DNA from: CAVTGO01 sp963734275
Lineage (GTDB): Bacteria > Actinomycetota > UBA4738 > HRBIN12
NCBI GenBank assembly: GCA_963734275.1
Contig: CAVTGO010000013.1
Span: 310,001 to 374,000 of the forward strand
Direction of reading: 5' to 3'
Length of the DNA: 64,000 nucleotides
Positions 8,401 through 13,904 of this stretch are shown here, one piece after another. How positions within the stretch are numbered: the stretch's first letter is position 1; each line of letters begins with the position of its first letter. The notes beneath the pieces were generated by a model that worked only from the letters and a program-made list of their open reading frames with translations, made no database searches and was not told the origin of the DNA. The position numbers and the translations under genes were made by a program.

Positions 8401-8718
8401 GGGTACGAGACGGCGGCGCCGCAGAACGCGACCGTCGATGCCGGCGAAGAGGTCACCCTGACCTTCGAGAACGTCAGGCTGTTCAAGGTCATCGTGCTCG
8501 TGTGCAAGCAGAGCGATGACTCGCTGTACGCGAGCCACGTGACGTTCGGCACCGGCAATCCGCAGACCTCGATCAAGGGATCCGACCTCCCGGCATCGCT
8601 CAGCGCGCTCGAGTCCGACATCTGCGGCCTCGGCGGGGCGACGCTCGAGGACGTGACTGAGAACGAGGACGGCGACCCGTATGACGCCGCCGTCACGATC
8701 CCCAAGCAGGCGCTCTGA
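5401..8718 (+). CDS. Large secreted repeat protein with tandem CnaB-like modules
   Basis: A 1105-aa exported protein. The signal peptide ends near PVQA. The ATG at 5422, preceded by GGAGAGGGG, is an equally good start. Residues of about 40-290 match the N-terminal module of the 1213-2910 protein. Six tandem modules of about 98-112 residues follow (DNA 6274-8181), each starting with GSITIVKN or a close variant. Next come a SpaA-like domain (SIVIEKADDAGDALDGAEF, with YWVVETDTPDGY) and an unrelated C-terminal domain of about 80 residues. Each repeat carries a first-strand Lys, a Glu in the Y-T/S-x-T/S-E segment and an Asn in a CTFTNTK-type last strand. This is the Lys/Glu/Asn set used for intramolecular isopeptide bonds in CnaB domains. 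A conserved Cys pair suggests a disulfide too. No sortase signal or C-terminal membrane helix is present. Likely a stalk-like adhesin; anchoring is unknown. Confidence 0.75.
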   Translation: MSRRGDCMSARSRRTWRKWLTTGGSLMLLFAITLPVQALSGSLFESGDGNLVVDGGGSATDWATAPNRQIALDKPTGQQDDSFGNGTKEDTAVPTVVDGSIPNNKSDLTRFYVANEKASNKDFLYLAWERVQEPSGTTNMDFEFNQSKTLSSNGITPVRTAGDVLIKYDLSQGGTTPTLGFHRWTTSGTASQVCEANNSLPCWGKVQALAGNFEGAINTGTVTDPIPPNEPRTLSARTFGEAAINLTDSGIFPAGQCTAFGKAYLKSRSSDSFTAAVKDFVAPIDINVSNCGGITIHKNADPDGGTDFAYTTTGGLSPATFSLDDDANNTLSNTQAFTNTQAGTYTIAEADPTPGFDLTNIACTVTGSAGTTFTPDLSTRTVTIQLKALDTIDCTFTNTQRGSITIVKDAVPNGSTDFVYTVGGANPSSLGGFSLDDDSDGTLSNTQTFNNVKPGSYTFTETDPTPGFDLTGLVCTPTGTGTTASGNVANRQASITIAAGGSASCTFTNTQRGSITIVKNTVGGNDTFAFTGTGTGVSANFTIQTTAGTGSTTFNNLAPGSYSVTETGPQAGWQFTDLSCSEEGQTGGSTSPGQAANISLQAGESVTCTFSNTKQGSITIVKNTVGGNDTFAFTGTGTGVSANFTIQTAAGTGSTTFNNLAPGSYSVTETGPQVGWQFTSLICGTGGVADPNNAQKANITVPSGGDVTCTFTNTKQGSITIVKNTSGGNATFAFTGLGGFDVTTTGGTGQKVFDNLAPGSYSVSETGPPTGWQFTDLSCSDEGQTGGSTSPGQSANISLQAGESVTCTFTNTKQGSITIVKNAHPDAGKDFSFSTTGGLSPSTFNLDDDGSEGTANDGLKSSVTFSNVPPGDYDVTEESAGSNWDLTGLTCETTGVGTSAIGDEPTSTASITLGAGGSATCTFVNTQRGSIVIEKADDAGDALDGAEFTLYEDADPTGGTEPGPEDDTVVGQPCVTVAGTCSFTELVPGEYWVVETDTPDGYETAAPQNATVDAGEEVTLTFENVRLFKVIVLVCKQSDDSLYASHVTFGTGNPQTSIKGSDLPASLSALESDICGLGGATLEDVTENEDGDPYDAAVTIPKQAL
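6274..8181 (+). repeat. Six tandem protein-coding repeats of about 300-330 bp
   Basis: Repeat boundaries, placed at the GSITIVK motif, are 6274, 6601, 6934, 7243, 7546 and 7840, ending at 8181. Repeats starting at 6934 and 7243 are nearly identical in DNA for their first 165 bp (about five differences, mostly at third codon positions), pointing to recent duplication or gene conversion. The remaining repeats are diverged. Confidence 0.85.
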
Positions 8719-8752
8719 GCCGAGGGCGCGAACTTCCCCAGCAAGGGGGACG

Positions 8753-8789
8753 AACGAGGGGGCCGGCCGCGGATACCGGCCCCCTCGTT
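8753..8789 (+). terminator. Strong terminator after the large repeat protein
   Basis: Perfect 14-bp inverted repeat (arms 8753-8766 and 8776-8789) with a 9-nt loop, 34 nt after the stop codon. Confidence 0.8.
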
Positions 8790-8833
8790 GCGCGTCCGCG
8801 TCGACCGGGCCCATCCTGCGGCGAGCGATATGG

Positions 8834-8882
8834 CTAGTTCTCCGGGGCTACGGGGAAGCCGATCTCGTCCTATTCGGGGCTA
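8834..8882 (+). promoter_or_regulatory. Pair of candidate operator sites upstream of the riboswitch/CAP gene
   Basis: CTAGTTCTCCGGGGCTA at 8834-8850 resembles the inverted repeat at 3833-3849. CGTCCTATTCGGGGCTA at 8866-8882 is a looser copy 32 bp further on. Both lie just upstream of the c-di-GMP-I aptamer, where a promoter for its transcript would be expected. Confidence 0.4.
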
Positions 8883-8924
8883 AGTTTTCGCCCCCGTTCA
8901 GCCGATAACCCCTAACGAAGGGTT

Positions 8925-9020
8925 GGTCCCGAAAGGGCAAACCGCCGGCAACGGCGGGGCGCAAAGCTCCGGGCCCTACCGCTCCGAAAGGAGCGCGGGC
9001 GGCCGAGCTACCGAAGGACC
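8925..9020 (+). promoter_or_regulatory. Cyclic-di-GMP-I (GEMM) riboswitch
   Basis: The sequence matches the GEMM-I architecture. P1 forms from GGTCC (8925-8929) and GGACC (9016-9020). GGGCAAACC is followed by a stem capped by a GCAA tetraloop (CCGCCGGCAACGGCGG). Next comes the hallmark GGCGCAAAGCTCCGGGCC, then a third stem with a GAAA loop (CGCTCCGAAAGGAGCG) and the closing GGCCGAGCTACC. A GC-rich hairpin (9037-9042 with 9045-9050) lies between the aptamer and the SD of the CAP-domain gene and may be part of the expression platform. Whether binding switches the gene on or off cannot be told. Confidence 0.85.
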
Positions 9021-9074
9021 GGTCTCCCACCCGGAGCCCGGCCTGCCGGGACCCTGAGTGGACGGGAGGCTGTC

Positions 9075-9539
9075 GTGACCCAGGTCATCCGGAGCCGGCG
9101 CGTCATCGCGCTCGTGTTCCTCCTGGCGACGGGCTTCCTGCTCTCGGGGGTCGCGACCGACCAAGCCCGAGCCGGCGTGAACGCGAAGCGCCGGGTGGAG
9201 ATGCTCCAGCTGACCAACGGGGACCGAGCGGACAAAGACCGCGACGCCCTCAAGCTGGACGCCAAGCTGTCCCGCTACGCCACCAAGCACTCGCGAGCGA
9301 TGGCGGACGCGGGCTACCTGTTCCACTCGGAGGATCTCGCGGCCGAACTGAAGGGGCGCGATTGGTCGATGGGGGGCGAGAACGTGGGCGTTGCCTCGTC
9401 CCTCACCGGCCTCGAAGACTCCTTCATGGGGTCGAAGGTCCACCGCAAGAACATCTTGCAGGCGGGCTACGACCACGCGGCGATCGGGGTCGTGAAGTCA
9501 GACGGGAATCTCTGGGTGACGGTCATCTTCTACGGCTAG
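9075..9539 (+). CDS. Secreted CAP-domain (SCP/PR1-like) protein
   Basis: A 154-aa exported protein. A signal peptide or anchor occupies residues 1-33 (RSRRVIALVFLLATGFLLSG). The CAP domain follows: LTNGDRADKDRDALKLDAKLSRYATKHSRAMADAGYLFHS, GENVG, FMGSKVHRKNIL, YDHAAIGV and the closing LWVTVIFYG. The cavity histidines (YLFHS and KVHRKNIL) are present. Bacterial CAP proteins act outside the cell; some bind lipids or glycans. It starts at GTG with GGGAGG upstream and sits directly behind a c-di-GMP-I riboswitch, so expression should follow the motile/sessile second-messenger state. It is monocistronic, closed by the terminator at 9563-9596. Confidence 0.85.
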   Translation: MTQVIRSRRVIALVFLLATGFLLSGVATDQARAGVNAKRRVEMLQLTNGDRADKDRDALKLDAKLSRYATKHSRAMADAGYLFHSEDLAAELKGRDWSMGGENVGVASSLTGLEDSFMGSKVHRKNILQAGYDHAAIGVVKSDGNLWVTVIFYG

Positions 9540-9562
9540 CCCCTCCCGACCTAGCTGTAGAT

Positions 9563-9596
9563 GAGGCGCCTCGGCCGCTCGCGGCCGGGGCGTCTC
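9563..9596. terminator. Bidirectional terminator between the CAP gene and the MocA-like gene
   Basis: 16-bp inverted repeat with two G-T wobbles (arms 9563-9578 and 9581-9596), 23 nt after the CAP stop codon and 10 nt beyond the stop of the opposing minus-strand gene. Confidence 0.65.
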
Positions 9597-9606
9597 GACG
9601 TTGCGG

Positions 9607-10176
9607 TCACGCGCTCCCCAGATCCTCGGGTGCGTCCACGTCGCGCGGCGCGGGCTCGTCGAACGCGATCCATCGCACCCTTCCAGGCGTCGCGTCCATG
9701 AGCGCCCTCGCCCCGGTGTCCCCCGTGATCTCCGCGATCTCCGGCCACGTCGGCCTCGCGAGCAGTGCCGGTCCCGGGCCGTCTCGGAAGCGGATGCGCA
9801 GGATCTCGGCCCCCGAGTCGGCGAAGCCGTGGACGAGCGCCCGCACGTGGTCGGCGCGGATCCCGGGCTGGTCCGCCACCAGCACGATCGCGGCGTCGAC
9901 ATCGGGGGCGAGCGCCGCGATCCCCGCGTTGAGCGAGGTCGCCTGTCCCTGCTCGTAGCGAGGGTTCGTCACGGTCCGGGCGTTGTCCGGGAGCCGAAGC
10001 GCGTCGCCGACCCGCGGGGCCTCGTGCCCGAGGACCACCACGATGTCGTCCGCCCCGCCCTCGGCGGCGGCGTCCACGGCGTGCTGGACGAGCGAGCTGC
10101 CTCGTACCTCCTCGAGCTGCTTCGTGCGCCCGAACCTGGACGAGGTGCCGGCCGCCAGCACGACGACGCCGATCAC
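9607..10176 (-). CDS. MobA-like NTP transferase (MocA-type molybdenum cofactor nucleotidyltransferase)
   Basis: A 189-aa member of the MobA/MocA nucleotidyltransferase family. The N-terminal loop VVLAAGTSSRFGRTKQLEE is the signature LAAGxSxRxGxxK that binds the NTP. VADQPGIRADHVRALV carries the metal-binding Asp, and GDTGARALM is also typical. MocA enzymes attach CMP to molybdopterin to make the MCD cofactor used by CoxL/xanthine dehydrogenase-family enzymes, which fits the Mo-hydroxylase cluster alongside. Its GTG start overlaps the coxG stop in a GTGA, so the two are translationally coupled. An alternative is another small-molecule NTP transferase; context makes MocA more likely. Confidence 0.75.
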   Translation of the reverse strand: MIGVVVLAAGTSSRFGRTKQLEEVRGSSLVQHAVDAAAEGGADDIVVVLGHEAPRVGDALRLPDNARTVTNPRYEQGQATSLNAGIAALAPDVDAAIVLVADQPGIRADHVRALVHGFADSGAEILRIRFRDGPGPALLARPTWPEIAEITGDTGARALMDATPGRVRWIAFDEPAPRDVDAPEDLGSA

Positions 10177-10796
10177 GCCGGGGACTTCCCTCCGAAGAGC
10201 TTGCGGAAGAACCGCGCCACCGCGCTCCAGATCGCGGACAGGCCGAGCCGGATGCCGCCGATCGCCTCGGCCTTCGGGGCGGTCGCGGCCGTGGCGGCCT
10301 CGGCCGCGGCGGCGGCCTCGGCGGGAGTGGACTCGGCGGGAGCGGACCCCGCCCCCTGCATGCTGGCCTGCAAGCAGTCGGCGAACTGCTTCGTGAGCTT
10401 CTTGCTCACCTCGGGGAGCAGGCCGCGCGAGAGCTGCGCCACGGCCCCGGTCAGGTTGATGTCGGCGGTCATCTTCACGGTGGTGACACCGTCCCCCGGC
10501 TCGAGCCACGAGGTCACCGTGGCGTTCGCCGCGCCCTTGCCCTTCTGCTCCATGCCCTTGGCGACCAGCTGCACGCGATGCCCCACGTCGTCGCGCTCCT
10601 GCATCGCGACGGTCCCGGCGAACGTCATCGAGACCGGCCCGAGCTTCATGTTGACCTTGCCCTTCCACGTGCGCTCGTCGACGGTCTCGGTGAGCTCGGC
10701 CCCGGGCATGCACGGTGCGATGCGCTCCACGTCGAGCAGGTAGGCCCACAGCGCGTCCACGGGTGCGAGGACGGTGAACTCGTTCTCGATGTGCAC
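10173..10796 (-). CDS. coxG: CoxG-like SRPBCC domain protein
   Basis: A 207-aa protein of the CoxG (SRPBCC/START-like) family, with IENEFTVLAPVDALWAYLLDVERIAPCMPGAEL at the N-terminus and LSRGLLPEVSKKLTKQFADCL at the end of the domain, followed by an Ala-rich linker and a C-terminal amphipathic or hydrophobic tail (IWSAVARFFRKLFGGK). CoxG in aerobic CO oxidisers helps recruit the Mo-hydroxylase to the membrane, and the tail fits that role. The GTG start has GGAGGG upstream. It overlaps the MocA-like gene by 4 bp. The gene is divergent from the SDR gene. Confidence 0.85.
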   Translation of the reverse strand: MHIENEFTVLAPVDALWAYLLDVERIAPCMPGAELTETVDERTWKGKVNMKLGPVSMTFAGTVAMQERDDVGHRVQLVAKGMEQKGKGAANATVTSWLEPGDGVTTVKMTADINLTGAVAQLSRGLLPEVSKKLTKQFADCLQASMQGAGSAPAESTPAEAAAAAEAATAATAPKAEAIGGIRLGLSAIWSAVARFFRKLFGGKSPA

Positions 10797-10877
10797 GGTG
10801 GTGCTCCCTCCGCGGGTGGCGCCGAGCCTACCGGCGGCACGTGCGGGCCGCCACCCGCGTTGGTAGGGTCGCCCACC

Positions 10878-11666
10878 ATGCGCAGCTTCGAGGACCGCGT
10901 CGCGCTCGTGACGGGCGCTGGGAACGCGGAGGGGATCGGGTTCGCGACGGCGCGGCTCCTCGCGGCCGAGGGCGCATCGGTCGCCGTGACCTCCACCACC
11001 GAGCGCATCCGCGAGCGCGCCCGGGAGCTGGAGGCGACGGGCGGGACCGCGGGCGGGTTCGTCGCCGACCTCACCGTCCCCGACGAGGTGGTGGGGCTCG
11101 TGGACTCGGTGGTCACCCGCTTCGGCCGGGTTGACGTGCTCGTCAACAACGCCGGGATGGTCCAGACGGGCGTGACGGTCGAGGGGGCGCGCGTCGCGGA
11201 GCTGGCCGAGCCCGTATTCCGGCTCGACCTGGAGCTGAACCTGATGACGGCGTTCCGCGTCACGCGCGCGGTGGTGCCGGGCATGCTCGCGCGGGGCTAC
11301 GGCCGGATCGTGATGGTGAGCTCGGTGACCGGGCCGGTGTCCTCGAACCCCGAAGAGGCCGGCTACGCGGCGGCGAAGGCCGGGATGGACGGCCTGATGC
11401 GCACGATCGCGATCGAGGTGGCGAGGAGCGGCGTGACGTGCAACTCGGTCCAGCCGGGGTGGATCGCGACCGGATCCCAGCTGCCGGACGAGGTCACGGC
11501 GGGCCTCCACGCCCCCGCGGGGCGCAGCGGCACGCCGGACGAGGTGGCCGCGGCGATCGCCTTCCTGGCCTCGGAGGGCGCGAGCTACGTCACCGGCCAG
11601 ACGCTCGTCGTGGACGGGGGGAACGCGGTCGTCGAGTACAAGGGACCGCCCGAGGGCTGGTACTGA
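10878..11666 (+). CDS. Short-chain dehydrogenase/reductase (FabG-like SDR)
   Basis: A 262-aa classical SDR. The cofactor loop is TGAGNAEGIG (residues 12-21), with NNAG at 90-93 and catalytic S149, Y163 and K167 (YAAAK). The closing ASYVTGQTLVVDGG is typical. The NAD(P)-dependent oxidoreductase substrate is unknown. The ATG is 8 nt after TAGGGT with no SD, so it is probably leaderless. Its stop is only 3 nt from the stop of the convergent xdhC-like gene. It lies inside the Mo-hydroxylase gene group and may act on the same substrate or product, but that is inference. Confidence 0.85.
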   Translation: MRSFEDRVALVTGAGNAEGIGFATARLLAAEGASVAVTSTTERIRERARELEATGGTAGGFVADLTVPDEVVGLVDSVVTRFGRVDVLVNNAGMVQTGVTVEGARVAELAEPVFRLDLELNLMTAFRVTRAVVPGMLARGYGRIVMVSSVTGPVSSNPEEAGYAAAKAGMDGLMRTIAIEVARSGVTCNSVQPGWIATGSQLPDEVTAGLHAPAGRSGTPDEVAAAIAFLASEGASYVTGQTLVVDGGNAVVEYKGPPEGWY

Positions 11667-11669
11667 GGG

Positions 11670-12806
11670 TTAGTGGCGCGCCGGGACGTCGCGGTCGTGG
11701 ATCGGCCCGGGACGGTCCCGCAGGAACCCGGCTCCGCGCTCTCGCTTGACCGCCACGATCTCGGCCACGATCGCGGCCGCGATCTCCTCGGGCCCCTCCG
11801 CGCCGAGGTCCAGGCCGGCCGGTCCGTGGATCCGCTCGAGGTCGCGGTCCGAGATCTCCACGCCCTCTTCGCGCAGGTCCATGAGCAGCCGCTGCGACCG
11901 AGCCGCCGGACCGAGCACCGCGATGAACCGGACCGGCGACGCGAGGAGCTCACGGAGGTAGTCGCGATCGCGCAGGTAGTTGTGCGTCATCACGAGCGCG
12001 TACATCCCGGCGTCGAGGGCAGCCGTCGCCCCCAGCTCGTCCGGCCGCTCGAGGACCACGAACCCACTCGCTTCCGGGAAGCGCTCGTGGTTCAGGAACG
12101 CCGGACGGTCGTCGGCGACGACGGGGCTCCAGCCCAGCCCCGCCGCGGCGCGCACCACGGGGGCGGCGTCGTGGCCGGCACCGCAGATCAGCAGCCGCAG
12201 CGGCGGCTCGAGCACCTCCACGAAGGCCCGCGCCTCGCCACCGGTCCCGGACAGCGTGCGGACCTCGCTGCGTTCGCGCCCGAGCAGCTCCGCGGCGGCG
12301 TCGGCGGCGGCGGCATCGATCACGGCGTCGCCGAGGGAGCCCTGGGTCGTGCCGCCCGGGCGGACGAGGAGCCGGTCGCCTTGATCGACCCCGGCGACCG
12401 AGGACTCGAGCACGGTGACCATGCAGATCGGGCGCTCCTCCTCGAGCGCCATCCGCAGGACCCCGGCGACCTCGGCGGCTTTCGCCGCGGGCTCCACGAA
12501 GACCTCGATCGCGCCGTTGCAGCCGAGGCCGAACCCCCACACCGCATCGTCGTCGGCGGTCAGATCCCACGAGGCGATCCGGGCGATACCCTCGCGCATC
12601 ACGATCCGGGCCACGTCCGCCACGTCGCCCTCGAGGCACCCGCCCGAGATGTTCCCGACGAGGTCGCCCTCTTCGGGCACGAGCAGGCGAGCGCCGGGGC
12701 GGCGGTACGTGGAGCCCTTCACGGCGACGATCGTGGCGAGCGCCATGGTCTCGCCGCGGGCGTTCAGCGACTCGATCGCCGACAGGACGTCGGTGAGCTC
12801 GCTCAC
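11670..12806 (-). CDS. XdhC/CoxF-family molybdenum-hydroxylase maturation protein
   Basis: A 378-aa protein with both family halves: an N-terminal XdhC/CoxI domain (GETMALATIVAVKGSTYRRPGARLLV, then GNISGGCLEGDV) and a C-terminal Rossmann domain (LLICGAGHDAAPVVRAAAGLGW, VMTHNYLRDRDYL, IAVLGPAARSQRLL). XdhC binds sulfurated molybdenum cofactor and inserts it into the apo-hydroxylase. The GTG start is 6 nt after TACCAT on the minus strand, suggesting leaderless transcription. It supports the reading of the neighbouring coxSLM genes as a functional Mo-enzyme. Confidence 0.88.
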   Translation of the reverse strand: MSELTDVLSAIESLNARGETMALATIVAVKGSTYRRPGARLLVPEEGDLVGNISGGCLEGDVADVARIVMREGIARIASWDLTADDDAVWGFGLGCNGAIEVFVEPAAKAAEVAGVLRMALEEERPICMVTVLESSVAGVDQGDRLLVRPGGTTQGSLGDAVIDAAAADAAAELLGRERSEVRTLSGTGGEARAFVEVLEPPLRLLICGAGHDAAPVVRAAAGLGWSPVVADDRPAFLNHERFPEASGFVVLERPDELGATAALDAGMYALVMTHNYLRDRDYLRELLASPVRFIAVLGPAARSQRLLMDLREEGVEISDRDLERIHGPAGLDLGAEGPEEIAAAIVAEIVAVKRERGAGFLRDRPGPIHDRDVPARH

Positions 12807-12874
12807 GGGAAGATGGTACGCGCCCCGCGCGCGGGCGTTCGCCGCCGAACGCCGACCGGTATCGTCCCCGGACG

Positions 12875-13336
12875 ATGTCCGACATCGCCGCGCACTCGAA
12901 CCGCGGGTTCTGGAAGATCGTGCTCGCGCTCGCCGTGGGTGGCGTGCTGCTGATCGGGTCGGTGTTCGCGTTCCGGCCGGTCGCCCGCTCGGGGGCCGTG
13001 GCGTACGCCCAGTCGAACCTGCGGCGGGCCGCCGACGCCGCGGAGCGGCTCGCCGAGACCGGGGGCTCCCTCGCCGCCGCCGACCGGGCGGGGATGGCGA
13101 GTGTCCCCGAGGTCGACGACCTGCTCTTCATCGATCCCGACCAGAGCTCCAACGACTCCGAGATCGTCAGCGTGCTCGCCGGCCGGGAGAGCTGGACCGG
13201 TGCCGCGAGGGCCGATACGGGCGACTGTTACTGGGTGCGCCTCGACGTCACGGGGGAGCAGGTCCTCGGGACCGGGACCGACTGCTCCGGCGATCAGGCC
13301 GCGCTCGCTGAGCCCACCGGCTGGCCCGATCCGTAG
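12875..13336 (+). CDS. Small membrane-anchored pilin-like protein
   Basis: A 153-aa protein with one N-terminal transmembrane helix preceded by NRGFWKIVLALAVGG. It resembles a type IV prepilin N-terminus (basic, Gly, then a hydrophobic helix), but position 5 after the putative cleavage site is Val rather than the usual Glu. The exported part ends in CYWVRLDVTGEQVLGTGTDC, a pattern seen in actinobacterial pilin-like proteins with a disulfide-bonded C-terminal loop. TATCGT lies 9 nt before the ATG. No pilus assembly genes are in the window. It sits between xdhC and coxS but has no obvious Mo-enzyme role. Confidence 0.5.
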   Translation: MSDIAAHSNRGFWKIVLALAVGGVLLIGSVFAFRPVARSGAVAYAQSNLRRAADAAERLAETGGSLAAADRAGMASVPEVDDLLFIDPDQSSNDSEIVSVLAGRESWTGAARADTGDCYWVRLDVTGEQVLGTGTDCSGDQAALAEPTGWPDP

Positions 13337-13419
13337 CGCCGGCCTCGGGTCGCGCCTGCGAAGTCAAAGGACTAGCATCTCGCCTCTCACCCGTGCACAC
13401 GTCGGAAGAAGGGGGAGCC

Positions 13420-13896
13420 GTGACGCACGTGTCGGTCACCGTCAACGGGGAGCGGCGGGAGTCGGAGGTCGAGCCCCGCACCCTCCTCGTGTACTTCCTC
13501 CGGGAGACCCTCGGGCTCACCGGGACCAACGTCGGATGCGACACCTCATCGTGCGGGGCGTGCACCGTCCTTGTGGACGGCGAGTCGGTGAAGTCGTGCA
13601 CGATGCTCACCGCGCAGGCCGACGGCCGCGAGGTCACCACGATCGAGGCCATGGCGGACGGCGACCGACTGCATCCGATCCAGGAGGCGTTCCACCGCAA
13701 CCACGGGCTCCAATGCGGATTCTGCACGCCGGGGATGGTGATGGCCGCGGCGAGCTACCTGAAGGAGAACCCCGATCCGACCGAGGAGCAGGTGCGGATG
13801 GCCCTCGAGGGCAACCTCTGTCGATGCACCGGCTACCACAACATCGTGAAGTCCATCCTCGACGCCGCCGGCCAGATGAGCGGCGCGAAGGTGTAG
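13420..13896 (+). CDS. coxS: Molybdenum hydroxylase small subunit, [2Fe-2S] protein (CoxS-like)
   Basis: A 158-aa iron-sulfur subunit. The N-terminal plant-type [2Fe-2S] site uses C40, C45, C48 and C60 (CDTSSCGAC then C). The C-terminal helical domain holds the second cluster with C99, C102, C134 and C136 (CGFC, CRCTGY). It transfers electrons from the Mo site to FAD in CoxM. I chose the GTG at 13420, preceded by GGGGGAG, over the upstream in-frame GTG at 13393. It is the first gene of a coxS-coxL-coxM operon, with 8 nt to coxL. Confidence 0.9.
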   Translation: MTHVSVTVNGERRESEVEPRTLLVYFLRETLGLTGTNVGCDTSSCGACTVLVDGESVKSCTMLTAQADGREVTTIEAMADGDRLHPIQEAFHRNHGLQCGFCTPGMVMAAASYLKENPDPTEEQVRMALEGNLCRCTGYHNIVKSILDAAGQMSGAKV

Positions 13897-13904
13897 GGGT
13901 CGAG

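Noticed and set aside
5911..8814. Antisense open frame of 967 codons opposite the large repeat protein
   Set aside because: It is a GC-skew shadow: composition dominated by Arg, Gly and Val, no SD, and it spans the well-supported sense gene and its terminator.
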